Source of the DNA: Tubiluchus corallicola
Taxonomy: Eukaryota > Priapulida > Priapulimorpha > Priapulimorphida > Tubiluchidae
Assembly: GCA_030141605.1 (NCBI GenBank)
Contig: JAQGDQ010000019.1
Span: forward strand, 1,116,001-1,180,000
Reading direction: 5' to 3'
DNA: 64,000 bases
In this document: positions 36,001-50,700 of the stretch, piece by piece
Position numbering within the stretch: the stretch's first letter is position 1
How the letters are laid out: each line of letters starts with the position of its first letter
Notes under the pieces: generated by a model
The model's input: the letters and a program-made list of their open reading frames with translations, nothing else
Databases searched by the model: none
Told to the model about the DNA's origin: nothing
Position numbers and translations under genes: made by a program

Positions 36001-38607
36001 ATATTAATTTTAGAGCCTATATTTTCCAATTACGAGTAAGTGAACCGTGCCTGCTTACAGAAGAGCTTATTTAAAACGTCCCTTCACTTTTTAATTTTCA
36101 CTCAGATAGTAGAATTAAAAATTAAGAAATTTATCGGAAAGACTGAGTGAGTAGGAGCTCATCTTGTGTGATATTTCTTTGGTCTGAGGTATTAGTTTTT
36201 AGTTTTAAATAGACACGTGACTGAGTTCCAGCGTGCATTTACTTAGTAATGTAACATAATATGTTAACGTGACGTAGTTTTTACATTCTGATGACGGCTG
36301 CAATGAGCCTCGGCATGATTTGTTATACATATATCAACATATATTATACACGTGTATATTGTGCACGTTCTAAAATTGTATATTAAGTTGTACTAATATT
36401 AGTAAGCGCTAATCAATGCTTTTCTGCTTTTCAACCATTATTCTTAAATTATTCGACCGCCCTGTCGCTTGCTTGTGCATGGTGGCATCGACTCAACACT
36501 GTGCTCGACTCAACAGGGATCTTGTGAAAGAGATACCGGGTTATACCGTGTTCATATTCTTTGTTCTGAATCAGCCATGCGCAACCTGCTGTTTAATCTG
36601 CTCATATAATTAACACAAAAAGCTAGATCTTTCAAAATAAAATTACATTTCACAGGCGCGTTTCAAACCACTCTTCTAAATTACTGCAATTACCCGCGAC
36701 CAGTCTGAGGCTATAAATTGAATTAAAACAGTTCTGACAAATAACGCAGAATCTGATTAAAACATAGCGTTTTATTCTTTTAGCCGTATGCGTCTGGCTT
36801 CCAATTATTAACATGTGATTAAGCTATAGTGCCATATGTATGGAAAGTTTTCGACCTTCGTATTTGAAATTCAGGGTCTATACTAAGAAAAATGTATTAA
36901 ACTCAAGCTTCGGTGCTATTTTCAGAAGGAAAATGGTGAAATGAATGGGTTAACAAATGCATTTTATGACGCGGACGGTTTTAATTTAACTTGCTAATAT
37001 TTTGTAATCGCTGATACCTAAAACGGATGATTTATGCATCATTTCAGCTAACGTTTGCAAAGTTTTGTGACGTCTTGAATAAAATATTAGAAAGTGCGTA
37101 GTTAATGATAATTACGTGCCGCTTTTATGATAAGAACTTTTATGAATTATACATTCACGTATGTATTTCCTTCAGAATCAGATTGGTTTGAGCGTATTTG
37201 AGAAGTTGTAGCCGTCGGGCTTTTCCCAGTGGCGATGGCTTATTCTTTCTAGGGACTGGTTAGACGCTGTGCTTAACCAGTCTTTAGAATTTTAAGCTTT
37301 TCTTTTGGGGATCAATCAACACTGTTAGGTCAGTAAATTCATTAAGTTCTAGAACTATAATTATATTAATATCATTTATTTCAAAACATATCTAATTCAA
37401 GTCCTTTAACAACAAAAGTACCTTTTTTCACAATGCCAGATCGCTTACATTAGCGAGTAATTGAAAAATTGATATTTTTACTGCAACCAATTTTTACTGC
37501 ACTTGCTTATGGGAAGGAGCTGATACCAAATACAGTCAAGATGCAAGGCCATCTTGGTGGCTTCTGATGGTTTGCTCAAACGTCGTTGAGCAAAAGGAAT
37601 CTTAACAACCACGAGCATTGGTTTTGTAAATTTAGACGCTGTTATCTTCTTGGTGTAAATTTTTTCGGTAAAGAGAGACGACGAGTAATCTATTTTTGCA
37701 CCCAAGATATTTTGCTTTCTTGATTTGTTGATGCCAGAAAGAGACGATCTTTTTGCGTAGGTGTAGAGCACTGATGATAGTGATGCGCATTTCTCTTAAA
37801 ATATATTAGCGATATGCGATTGTCATTGTAAATTGGTCAATGATTTTTTCTGCGTTTGTTTTTAAAATCCTTTATGCTTTTCCAGTACATGCTATATAGT
37901 CGACTTATTGCTAATGCGCAAGCAGTTATTAGTGGGACTATATAATCCCTCACGCCGAGTGTTATTACGCGTCTTGCAAATTGGATCAACTCACATTTAG
38001 CCTAGTTATTATATTGAAGTGTGTGGTTGGGCATACCATATAGGACTGAACATTTCTTTTGCAAGGAAATATAAGCGCCCAAAACGCTGAATATGAACAT
38101 TTTATACCGTTTAACTTTTGCACGACATATTGTTTGCAATATTTTTATATCACATTACAAATTTATATAGAAGACCAGCTGTCCGCTGCTAGAAAGTGTT
38201 AGAAGAACCTATATGTTCCAAAAAGCATAATTGCCGGATGCGGTACCTGAACACAGATTTATACATTATCTAAAATACCACAAGAAGAGACTTTGCTAAA
38301 TTAGCAAATATTATCTCTTGCGTTTTATATGGAATGCTAGCATGTCATTTGTTTTACACGTTGACAGGCGTGCATGTGATTATACGTCATAAAACTGACA
38401 GACGAGCGACAATACGTTAGACTGTCCGTGATAAATTCATCCAAACTACGCTATTCTCCCAGAATGAACAGGTATGTGTGATCATAATTATCATTTGGTT
38501 AGAGCTTTCGAGTGTTGACCTTTATTTTTCTCACCTGTGCACGGAATGGACAAATTTGCATTGGGGCTTTATTGCTCAATGGTCAATCCAGTATGCGGCT
38601 AATTTTT
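30017..38607 (+). other. TRIM9: TRIM9 intron 1, 30.0-38.6 kb
   Basis: AT-rich sequence. Besides the exon-like segment at 34.9 kb I see only isolated frames on both strands (for example 32603-32992 minus and 33478-33771 minus) without splice or family support, and a small palindrome cctctaattagagg near 30920. Confidence 0.65.
34928..34995. other. G+C-rich exon-like segment, readable on either strand
   Basis: On the minus strand, an ATG at 34984-34982 opens 19 codons (MARLSASTSLMNLTAPDSA) to 34928, followed by a near-consensus donor GCG|GTGAGTAA. On the plus strand, ATG 34953 opens MSDVEALRRAIEET to 34995, followed by a weak donor CAG|GTCTGC, phase 1. The plus frame is also open for about 40 codons upstream. 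The segment is more G+C-rich than the intron around it and contains a TGAGTCA AP-1 word. The stronger donor favours the minus reading. Neither has homology that I can name. Confidence 0.2.
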
Positions 38608-38716
38608 CTTTCTGTTTCACTCTCGCTCTCTCTTTGTCACTCCCTCCCTCCCTCTCTCTCTTCCTTTCTCTCTTTCTCTCTCCCTGCCTCGCTCCCTCCC
38701 TGTCTCACTTCCCCCT
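38608..38716 (+). repeat. CT-rich low-complexity tract
   Basis: About 110 bp of imperfect (CT)n/(CCCT)n polypyrimidine, such as ctccctccctccctctctct. The overlapping Ser/Leu-rich frames are artefacts of this composition. Confidence 0.95.
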
Positions 38717-39638
38717 GTTACTCCGTTCCTGCATACCGTTGCTTTGGTTTTTGTAGAGTTGTAATTCCGTATATACAGTAGTTAATCATCAATTATCTAC
38801 CAGCTAATTATCTTAGGTACGAACGTCGTAGGAACTCTTATCTCTGTGGTGCATCTAAAAAAATAGGATTTTGATCAGCCAGAAGTGTAACTGTGCAATG
38901 GCCTAATATTGTTAGAATATGCTTTGGTCACTGAACGGGAATTTGATTGTTTTCTGGGGCGAAAAAGCAAACTCTAATTCTCCTGTGAGATTTATTCCTC
39001 TGAAAAGGTGAAGTAAGTTTTAGCTGATCGTCGCTTTGGACGCGCTTATATCATTCAAACAATATTGATTGCTAGTAGGCGTGTTCATTCTTTTTATTAA
39101 TTTTTGCAGTGCAATTTGCTTTCATTTGCGTGACATTCTGCCCTTTTACGACTGATTATTTACACACCACATGCTGGAGAACGATGTAAAATTAAATTGT
39201 AAATGAATTCACACAAGGCTTTATACAACTATTGTTAATTCTCCAAACATTTTTGTATGTGCAGCCGTAGGTACATAAACATGCTCTAGACAGGTACGAT
39301 AGTCTGACAGAATCATTTGACTGAATCTGAATCAGCGTCAAATCATAGCCGTAAAATGTTTTTAAAAACAGAAAAATACAAATAATTTTTTCAGTTGAAT
39401 TTCGCTCTTTGTTATGTTGCTAACCAATACTTGCTTGCCAAATAGTGAGGCATCCCTAATAACCGGCACTGACTAATATCTCTTCCGCTTGCATTTCTAA
39501 TGTGCTATACATTCTTGTGCATAATTACATAATCCTTGAATTTCCGCTTTCATAAGTGAAATTATATGCTGTTCTCCTGATATTGATGATATTATTACTT
39601 TTTCTCCATTTCTTTTCCTTGTTCCGAACCCTTGTCAG

Positions 39639-39754
39639 AATCGTCGTCATCGTCACGACAGCAACAGCACCAGATTAATGCGCAAAATGCTGCGCATTTG
39701 GCCAGCCTTTTAGCTCGACGATACCTGCTACGCAAACCCATTCTGTGGCTTTAA
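39639..39754 (+). other. Candidate terminal exon, Ser/Gln-rich then basic
   Basis: A strong polypyrimidine tract ending in cttgtcag (39631-39638) precedes an open frame in phase 1. It runs SSSSSRQQQHQINAQNAAHL, then ASLLARRYLLRKPILWL, then TAA at 39752. Codon composition and G+C content resemble coding DNA. It could join in frame to the plus-strand segment at 34953-34995 (phase 1) and make a 52-residue protein nested in TRIM9, but that segment's donor is weak. I recognise no family. Confidence 0.25.
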
Positions 39755-41364
39755 CAAAGTTACTTTGTGTAGCACTTTACGCAACTGTGTATATTCACAC
39801 TTCGTATCTTCTTAGCTTTTAACCGTCTTTAGACTAAAGTCTTTAGATTTAACCGTCTTATTTCAAATTATGGCCATCAGGATGGTGTAAATTATACAAT
39901 AATGTAAGTCATAAGCTTTCAGCCCAAATTTAGCACCTTTTCAAGTTCTGAATTTTACCGTAATTTGTCACTAGTCCTTCTTTTTTGCACGTTGTCTTGC
40001 AGTAGAAGAAAAGTATACCTCAGTTGTATAAAGATTCCCGTATTATGACGCGAATTTTATATGGTAAATTCAGTCATTCCCAGCACTTACACTACTTCAC
40101 ATGGAACAAAATAGTTTACACGCCCATACACACTGTCACCCACCAAACTGGTTCACCCGGTGAAGGCTATTATAATGTACAGGTTTAGGATTTTCACACA
40201 GACTTAAATTATTGTTACGGTTCGCTTCGTCAGTTTTGGCAAAAAAGTATTATTAGTTCAACATGCACTGAAACTGAAAGACATTGTAAATGAAGGTTAC
40301 CGGGCGGCTACTGGATGACTTTTATGCTATTCTTTTACTGATAGTCAGTTATCTTTTATTTCACTAGCATTTTTTCAAGTATTGCCTTCAGTAGAACTTG
40401 TCACAATTTCAGTGACTCTTTTTGTACTCAATATGATGTTATCGTGCTGAGAAAATCAGCTTGGTTGTCAATCGCATCTTACCTCGCATCAGTTGTCAGT
40501 TAACAGAACTCTCTTGTAAAGAATACGTGGTGACATTTTTATATATGTTGGCTGTTGAGTTGTATAAGCTTGCTATCGATACTTTAATGCATTTTTGGTG
40601 TACTAACAAAAGTAATGAAGCCCATGAAAAGACGCTTCTCTATCATACATCTGAAGCAACTTCAAGCAAGATTCCAAGCACTCCATGCATATACAAGGCC
40701 CACTGTCCCAAGTTTGAAGATTCGTGTGTGGACACTCAGGGTTTGCAAACTTTCCCAAAGCGCTAGCAATATTCAACTTGGCGTTATTCATTCCTGGCAC
40801 TCAGAACATGCATTAAAATAGTTTTTTGTTTATTTTACTTTGTATTCCGCCAGTGTACTCATATATGTAATGTAGTACGTGTAGGCATGTCAGAACACTG
40901 AGGCTGTCCACCGTTAAAAGTGATTTTTACACATTACACGTTTTATGTGAAAAGGTTTACATCGTCCAGTTATCATAAGTAGGGGCGTGTATAGGTGAAA
41001 GTCAATATTTAAACCACTCGCCCACTGGTTTACAGCACTTTTGTAACAGTAGCCTATGAATAACCCACCCATTTACTATAACTATACATGCTGAGCTGAG
41101 CTACACACATTTTCTCTACACATTGTACACAGAACACAAAATGATACTTTTTTATGGTTTAGTTTCAGTACTAACTTTCAAAGTCACAGTATATTTTTTC
41201 TCATTATAACCATTATTTTCATGTTTGATGATCAGTCAGTGTTCCGTCTTTCGGTCACGTAACAAAATCGCTACGCATCCGGGTGTTGTTTTTATTCTTG
41301 TCGGCCTTATTCTTATTGTTTGGGATAGCCTTTTTGAAAAAAAGCCCAATGATCCGCCAATTAC

Positions 41365-41710
41365 AACGGGTTGTTATGAAATCTTGTATAGGCATGTACT
41401 GGAGCAAATTCAGCATCAACTGATATAGTCGGATTTTCAATCAGCTCACGGCCCCGTCATTTCGTAATGCATCGTCGTGAAACTTTACAGAAATATACTA
41501 AAGCAAATTCTGCATCTATTGGCGGAGTCGGATTTTTGACCTCTCATCTTGAATTCTATATGGCAGCAATAACATCATTTTCGAAAAAAGCCAAAAGTTC
41601 TACCAGTTTGCAACGGATCGCCATATAGCTCTACAGAAATATATTAGAACGAGATCTGCCTCGATTCACAGAGTCTGATTTTCAATTTATCATCTTAAAT
41701 TCAAGATGGC
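41365..41710 (+). repeat. Diverged repeat, three related units
   Basis: Three related blocks begin near 41373, 41472 and 41611. Each follows the pattern ..gaaa/gctctacagaaatata.., then gagcaaattcagcatc or a variant, then gagtcggatttttcaa or a variant, then a catctt..aattc-like tail. Spacing is irregular (about 100 and 140 bp). Similarity is moderate, so these are old copies, possibly of a dispersed repeat. Confidence 0.5.
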
Positions 41711-44700
41711 GGCATTGGCGTTAATTTTACTCATCATCTTTAATCCGTCGATCAGTAGTTCGAGCCAGTTTTGTTTCTTCTTTTGTTTTGAGTCAAAATG
41801 AGTTTTTGACGAGTTTATGAGCTCAAAAAATCAAATTATTGTAAAACAAAATATGTAATTAATTTCTCTGATTTTGTTTTGGTTTTTACTGATATATGCG
41901 CATGATCGCTTACAGTAAATTAATGTAGTTCCATCAGTGATGTAAGGCATAGTAGGACATGTCTATATTAGATGAATAGTACAGTCATGCATAAGGGGTC
42001 TTTTGACTTTCGGTTATACTAATTTTAGCTTAGCTGTTGGCATACGTTATCTGTTCTGTTCCGTCGCACAAGAGAAACAAAGATCATGACAATAAGCGAG
42101 CAGTTTTTGCAATGTCTGCATGAACATGGAATTATAACGTCCTCCAGCAGGACGACAGCGCCGTACACGTTCTGTTTTTATCCCCAAGGAATGCTGTCCT
42201 ACTTTCTGGCTTCATCATTGGCGATGACCTTGAGTGAGCATAGAGAGAAGAAGAAAATGCAATTATACAGCGCTGTAGAAGCTCGCTTTTGTCGATATAT
42301 GTGCGTGTGTCCTCTTATTGTATGTTGGTCTTTGACTCCTTTTCCTATGAGAGGGCCCGTCGGTTTGTCTTGATTTAGCCTATTTACCATAGGGAATATG
42401 ATGTAGGGAGATTTGTTCAAGTACATCTGCAAAACATGTAATTAGTGGTAATAATTAGCGCTGGCAGATGTGACATTCTTGATATTATCTACTTACGCAG
42501 TCTGTCATTATAAATGTATTGCAATAATCAAGGAGATGAAGCCACAGTGTTAAGCACATGGGAAAGATCTCAGTTAACGTCGCTTAAATTTTCTGAAAAG
42601 CAATAACATGAGACCAGGTGTCAGCTACTTTTACTGTTGTGGCTTTGGTTATTAGATAAATTTAATAAATTTATATGGACGACTGGCACATTGTTAAAAT
42701 TCTATCTTTAACTGCCTTTGTCGAATGAACAAATTCGAGTTATGTTCAGACAATTTCACTGTATAGTCATTGTCAATTGTGTTCACTAAAAGTAGGCTGA
42801 GAATATATGAAGAGCCCCGCCCAACCTTCCCCTCATTAAAAAAATCAATTCGCTACTGGCGCAGAGGTCCCTAAACAGTGTGCTAAGAATAACAGCGGGA
42901 CTCGGCATCCGTCTACGGACGTGGAAAATCCCCTAATTGACCAATCGGTTTCAACTGCGTGGAAAATTTATCTAATTTTGTTGTGCAAACTGCGGACATG
43001 TGTCATCCGCCTTCGCTGTCGCCTCCTTGACGCTTGTGCGCCCAGGACTTCAATGTCGTAATGATGTGGGAAGGTGACTTCATGTGTGTGTAAAGCTTCT
43101 ATAGTACAGAGATCGATAATTGATTTGCCTAGTTCTTTGAGAGAGGTTTTATAGATTTCTAGAGTATCCTGGCCTTTGCAGTAAAATATTTGATGATTTT
43201 TATGAAAGGCTTAGTGATCCACTTACTTTCTCTCATTTCTCTTATAAAGCGCCTGAATAGTACAACATAAATGTTTTAATTGTGATATTTGAACAAGTTT
43301 CAAGCTCGAGCCCAGTGCTATTCATCAAACGCCAATATGCGTTAATATGTTAATTGCATACGCTAACATTTGTTTTCTGGTGATCTGAGTAGTTTTGTGG
43401 AGCTAAATGGCTATAGCCGTATGATTATGGGGCTATGGCTATACTGGGAAAAAGTTTATTTCGGAGAACGCTGTAAGTGCAACGTTAGTTGTCAATGTTC
43501 ATGGATTCTGCTGTTTTATTCATGGTTAATGGACTCGTCTGTAGCCTCCACTCAGTCTTTGTTTTGATTTCGACTCATTTGAATATTGCTAATGAGGTTT
43601 ATTATCCTGATAAATCGACACTGGGTCGATACGCACGCTCCTCTGATGTGTGCATCAAAACTCAAGTGCATTATTGCCGCGTTGTTTAACCCTCTAGAGA
43701 CCAGTGCTTGTTCACGCAAACTTGATTGTTTGGGTTTGAAGATTTTGCGGAAAAAACTCGATTGCCTTTGTTTCGGATTTCCAATTCCTTATTACTCTTT
43801 TCGGTGTTAGTGATTTCACAAGTAGCTTGCTGTTTATTCTGACTGTTGCGACTCAGCCATTTTCTATCTGTTCTCTTGATTAGGGTGTTCGAGTTTTTGC
43901 AACTATTTTTATTATTATTCGATTCATGTAAACATGTGCATGTGTGACACTTTCAAGTCAGTTATTATTACGATGTGTTTTCAATATTTCTTTTTTCACA
44001 AGTAGGTATGCATAAAAATGACTGAGTATGTACTTGAATAATGCTCGTTGTTCTCGTATTTGCCACACGTAAGTCGCAGATCATTCAAATGAAGTTACCA
44101 CTTTTTGTTTCCCACAGAAATGCATTTTGGAAGAATTTCTTTGCTTTAAACATACGTAAAAAAACAAGCTCGTACACCGTGCAAGAAGTCTATATTTAGA
44201 TAGCCGAGTTCTGTCCTGCGACATTTATAACCATTTTGGTATCTTTTGAAGGGCTAAATATTGCGCTTAGCACTATGCAATATTCACAATACGGTGAAGC
44301 CGGCACTTTTTAATCAATGAAAGCGAATCAGGTCAACAGGTCTATAAAATTTATTGCTTTTATACGGTTTAAGCAGACTTTATCTTATTTAGCTTCTTCG
44401 CGGTCGTTTCATTGAACTCGCAAGGAGATGCGTACATGGAGTACTGCTTATCGAGAGGAAAATAACACCGTAAATTTTAGTGGGACACTTAAACGAGATG
44501 GTGAAACCATACATATACGTGCGGAACGATGGGCTGTTCTTGCAAACAAATTGTCACGCCGTGTATAGGCACGAGTACTAACATTTGAAAGCACAAAATG
44601 CACACTGTTTTTGTGACATGGCTGCTGTGATGACAGATGGATAAAGATCGCAAAGTTAAATTTACATGTCATAGCTCTATGATTTTGAATACAGTTTAGC

Positions 44701-47700
44701 TAATAATAGTTGCGCGGATAGTTGGTAAACTTCATATAAAAGCGTCAAGTTCCAAATTCAAAAGAAACAAATAATTAATAATACGTCTTCTTAAAAGAAA
44801 TCTGACTCGTTCTTAAACTATATAGCTCAAAGCTCCACAAAGCTCTACCCTATTTTCTTTAGGGAAACCTAATCCAATCTTAAACTATAGCTCAAAACAA
44901 TCTTCCTTATTAAATATTGAAAGGAGACACTATTTTTAAAGAATATTATTGCGTAAAAGAATTATTAATACAGAAACATAATTTTGCGACTAGTTCTTCG
45001 CTGTTACATGCATTTTGCCATTCATTAGTTAGATGCGCACTACCGCTTGCATTTCGGAAGCGCCTTGCAAAAAACAGGTGCTGTACCTCTCAGTTCAGAT
45101 ATGTTCAATTGTTACGTAGTACACACGTTCGAGAGCTCATGCGTGAGCATAGCAATGTATAGTAACACTGTATATCAATTTTCGCTTTTGCAATGGAATA
45201 CGTGGAATATTTGCGTTGTAGAAAATTATGTACAGTTACGATGTCATCCCTAGTTGGGCTCGTCTGCCGCTAATTGAGTTTTTAACACGTTGTTTAATTA
45301 CGAAAAAAGCTTCGGTATTATTATAGGTCTTAAAATGTATACTTTTTTACCGTACCTTTCCTTTTAGGCACTGCCACACCCCCGCGCTAAATGAGTGAAA
45401 CGTTTTCGCAGCGAAGCCTCAGCACGATCAAACTTTGGTGCCCAGCTTCCAGGCGCCATCGGTGACTGATGTGAATGAGATGGAATTTTTGTTTTCATTT
45501 CATATAAAATATACATCCAAATGAAATTTTAAACAGTTTTTGGTGCCAAACCGCGCCAGGAATGCAGCATCTTGAAATCAAAACAGTCAATCTTTGTTAT
45601 TTCGGTAAAAACTATGAAACATTTGATGGCGATCATTTCTAATACGTAGAAATTGACTTAGTGGTTCTGGAAGAAGCAACAGTAATGTAGACGCCAGCAT
45701 GTCACTTGGCATAACACGTTTATGTACATTATGAAATAGCGTGGCTTCGGGTGACAGTGAATTAATTTAACATGGTCATGATATATATTGACATACGTAT
45801 GATATTCGATATGCAGGGCAGATATGCGTCATTCAAAATATTTATTTTTTATCCAATGACATTTTCAGCCTTTTACCTCTTTTTATCACATGTTAATTAA
45901 AAAGGAACCAGCTTAAAGTGTTTCCCGGTCTTTCCTCTCGATGGATGGCACCACACGTTTGACGTTATATTAACAGCATTATTATATATTATACAGCATA
46001 CATATGTTATATATTTTACAGCAACTTGCAGTTTATGTTAAAATTTTCATTTTATGTCAAACATAAGAACTTTATTTTTACATATCTTATAATTTATAGC
46101 ATGTAATCAATGGATGAAACTAAGTGTTTAAGTATGCAGGAAGTATGGGTTTACTCTCTCCCCCTAAACAAAGTGAAATATCTGGTTTTAATCTGGTTAA
46201 GATTGTAGACTACACTAAAGTTATTTTACTAAAACAATGTATCTTGTTATTTTTTAACTTGTGGTTGTCCTTATATTTTCATTGTTACTGCATTAATTAA
46301 AATTCACATTAATATGGAAGCCTATCTTACGAAGTCTATTTTAATTAATTCTTTCAATACTTAGTTGGCAGAATAAGAAATTAGTTGTTATGCGACTTGA
46401 TACAAGAAAACAAAATAAAAAGTTTTGATTTTTTATTTTAAACATAAAATGAACAATCATCACACCGAGACCTTCTCAACGAATGTTGTTTCTCACGCTG
46501 CATCAGTAACACCTTTGATGGGGAAGCCCTCCAAGGTTGGCTCCAGGGTGGCATGTAACTTGGTTATGTAAATACGCACCTCCATGCATCATGCACGTGC
46601 GCTTACGTTATGAATCGTGGTGATTAAGGCCAACATTAATTGCATGGAGTCTGCGTCCGCCATCCTGGCGCCATGCACAATGAATGGCCATAATAGAATT
46701 GGGATGTTGTATTATACATGAGGGTGGTGGGTGGGTAACAATGACACACAGCAGAAGAACCCGAATTCATTGAAGAATGATGTTATTGTTTGGAATTTAA
46801 ATAATTCAATTTGCGTGGGATTAATATTATAGCCTAATAGACTAATCTGGATACTATGAGGAAAGCCTGACCTGTGACCAAATAAGCAAATGAATAAAAT
46901 GGTCTTTTTCAATGTTTAATTGAGCAATATGTAATTATTCATCATTTGTAATCCAATATAGTATAATTTGTTGCATGATTTCCATAGCGACCAGCGGTTA
47001 TAGTTGCATGCCAAGCAAACCCACTGTGGCTAGCAAATTGTCCTTAATTTGCCAAATTCATGTTAATGATGTTATATGAAGCATAAATATACGGCAAATC
47101 TTGCAAAGCGGTACTAGCCAGTATTGTTAATCCAATAATACAAATGTTTATTGCTGTATATTTTAAATACATTTTTCTTATGATTATATGTAAGGCTAAC
47201 TGACGTTCGCTGGAATTAAAATTTTAGGATTATTGCTATAGCGTGCAACCCATGCGGAATAGTTACTGGTTTTTTTTATGCTGAATAATTTGAGATTTGA
47301 TTCAGCGCTTGGTTCACAACATCTGGTTGCCCTTTTTGCACAGAGCCGAGAATAGACGTGTCCTTCAGGTTGCATTAATTTTATAATTCATCGCATGCTG
47401 AGGCAGCCAGCGATACAGGAAATGTTATGGGTAATGCAAACAGGCTTCTGAAATTAATTTATGGTGAGGCTCTAAATAGTGAGTTTCCTTGCTGTGTTTG
47501 GTATAGCTTGTGTATACCTGTAGTACACATGCCCTACGCTGCATTGTTTCGTCTTTGACCTGCTTGTATGATCTGTATCTTGTCAGCTGAGAAACATAAT
47601 TATTCTGCTGTGCAAGTAAAAGTGAAATTTTACTTTTTGGTAGATGCATGTAGTTGCAGTTAACCGGTATCTTGCTCCCCTAGTGAGGAGTTGGATAGTC

Positions 47701-50700
47701 TATGTTGTGTATGTTCCATTCTAGGACTCCATTTGATAATACTAAAGCGTGTAATGGAAACCTGAATGGCTGATTTTCCGGTTAAATAAATCACTAGTGG
47801 CAAATTTCCCAAGAGACTGCTGTTAAGTTCTTTCAGCGTACTACAATTCGTAACTTGAACGTAAAATTTCCCAGCGGGCCTTAGGGAAAAGTCTAGGTCA
47901 TGAAACCTGCCTGCCCTCGAATACCTAAAATGTACCATAAATCGGTTAGGTCTATTTAAATGATTTAAGTCAGTAAATCTTTAAACTCTTGTTTCAGTAA
48001 CAAAAATGTTAATAAATATTTTTAGCGATTGCTTTGTTTAGTTTTGTGTCTGTGTCGACCATGATTACATAAATCACTGTTGCTTTTCTTTGTTTTTCTT
48101 TTTTTGTTTTCAATTTATTTTATTTATATATTTATTCAGTTCCTGTATGCACTGTTTTTTGTTATTGTACCACGCTAGTACAACCAAGAAAGTTTAAGAA
48201 CGAAAGTTCACATTATGTGTTGTAACTAAAAAGTTTCAATTTTGCATGTGCATGCTACTCTTGATGCAATTTTTTTCTTTTTTTTGTGTTTTGCCATGTA
48301 CCGTATAGCTTTTTAAGGGAATTAGAATATTTTTTTTAGAATCGATAATTCGTTGGACTAAGAAAATAAGTTTTTCCTTCCCTACACCTTTACCTGATAT
48401 TTTAAAATGTCTGAGTGAAAAATATTCTGATGCGCATGCAAACTACAGTGAACCATTACACTTTTTCTATCCATTGCTGTAAATCAACTGTGGTTTCAAT
48501 TTTAAATGAGGGTTTTTATGAGCGCTGGCTCGCTTGCATGAGCAATAAACCACTTGAATATGTGCTGATTTATGCGAATCACAAATGACGCTTTTTGTGT
48601 ACACGGCTTCGATTTTTTTTGCTGCTGAATCCCGTTTCCACATTTGCTTGTTCGTCTCTTTGTTTATCTATTTGTTCATTCAGTCAGTCAATCACTCATT
48701 TGTTTCGTTTTTATTTGTTTATTCACCAATAAGTTAATTCACATATTCCTTCGTTTATTCGTGGTTTTGTTGATTGGTTGGTTGGTTATTGTCTTGTTTG
48801 CTTGCTTATTTACATGTTTCTTGCTTTACATTTTGGCTCGATTGTCCCATGCTGCAGGGGAAGTGGGTCACCTTTACTCGATGCCCCGATGCCCGGTAAT
48901 CACCTCCATCTCATAAAATCCTAGACTTGGTTCCTTCATTCCGTGTGTACTATTTGCGTTACTATTTTAATCATTCTCACGGTGGTTACGTAGTTGGTAA
49001 ACATTACTATGTGATTATCACTACAAAAAACAAAAGTACTCGCCTTCTACTTGTTTACGATTTCCCAAGATAAATGTATGCAAAAATTTACCTAATGACT
49101 CGGTTCCATCTCTAGCGTGCCTGCTTAGTTAACGATTATATATTATTAGTTTGTTTATCTGCTGACGATTACATGGTTGATGGATCAATCATGGTTGGCT
49201 GGTTGACACGTTGCTTAGTTGGTTGAGACTAATTAGCTAATAACTGGGTGATTTGCTGGAAGCTAGGTCTTATGCTCGTAGATTTATTTTCCTTAGAAGA
49301 CATTTGCTGATTTTGTTTGACTGAACGTTTAAAACATTGTTTGTCAGCCGTTGTTATTTTCACTGACAGCAATCTTCCATACGTCTGTCAGCGCACGTAG
49401 CGTCTCTGTCAATCCATTCTGTCACCTATACCTCGGATAATGTACTTCCTACTGAGTCAATTTACAGCTTTGATGAAAATAAAAATCACAAAGTGGTTTC
49501 GCTTGCGTGTGTGAAGCCAATGCCTGCAACAGTTTCTCTGAACGTTTTGTTATCGCCATTTCAGCCTGGCAGATTGGAAATCGATGTTCACAATGTGGAG
49601 CTCTGACAGCACGCTTGAATTGTACTGGTAATGTTAACGCTAGGTGTGTGCTAAGTTGGCGCAGGTGACATAATGAGACAAACCTTGGTAAATTTCCGTT
49701 ACTTAACACTGTGCCAGGCTCCGTGCTCTCCTTGGACTTGCTGACATGGTAACCAAGAGCAAGACATGGTGGACTTTATCATTTGAGTTAGTTGGTCTTG
49801 CTCACTTTGGTCGTAAGTTAAACCAAAGGCTAGGGTTCGTCTTTTCGTTTATTTTATTCGTATATTGGTATATAATGTTGGTGTTTACATTATATTAGTT
49901 TATAACGTAGTTTGAAGTGAGACACATCGAGTCTCCTTAAGGGTGGGAATTATGAAATATACCGAATTTCGACATTTCATTTTGACTTTCTGTCCTTGGC
50001 AATTTCGTATTCTTAACCATAATGGAATCGTAAAGTTTGAATTTCGCGCGCAAAATACACATTATGGTGGTATGGTGGTATTTTCTAACAACCTCGTCGT
50101 CCATTAGGTATTTTCAATGCTTTATTAGGTACTAAGTTAATGTAAACGCTTGGCATGCCAAGCCTCATTAAGATTTCCCATGTGTATTCAGCTTCAGCAA
50201 CAGTTCACAATAGATTCTGAACAGAGTTTGTTCTGACCAGATGTTTACATTTGAGACGGGTAAGATCGTGGGCAAACAGTTGTTGTAAGTGAAGCTGGTG
50301 ATAGAGTTAAGACTAATGAAGCCAATCGCAACCCCGCCCACTCACTGAGATATATAGATGTCTTTTTATGACTTACAAAAAAAGTAGCGAGAAATTCTGG
50401 GTGAAAATTAATTATTTAGCCTCATCTTTTAGCGAGTTTAATTATTGCAACTTTATTCTTCTCTTTCTTCAAGCTCTATGTAAAATTGTCAACTGATTTG
50501 GTTATCTTCTGTGGTGATGTGATTGCCTGTCTTCCATCATCGTGTTAATGATGTGTATACAATGTTGTTGTCACTCTATATTTGTTTAAATTTGCAAGAT
50601 ATTAATTTACTTTGCCTCAGATGCTTCCAGCTGTTCATTGGCTTACTGTAATGCAAGAGCATTACATCAATATAAATGACGTTTAAGTGTACACTTACTT

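Noticed and set aside
38478-38781. Ser/Leu/Pro-rich frames at 38.5-38.8 kb
   Set aside because: They are translations of the CT-rich low-complexity tract.
40461-40766. 101-codon plus-strand frame ending in CVDTQGLQTFPKR
   Set aside because: The second half looks somewhat protein-like and follows a tactaac branch-like word. An opposite-strand frame covers it equally, however, and no homology is apparent.
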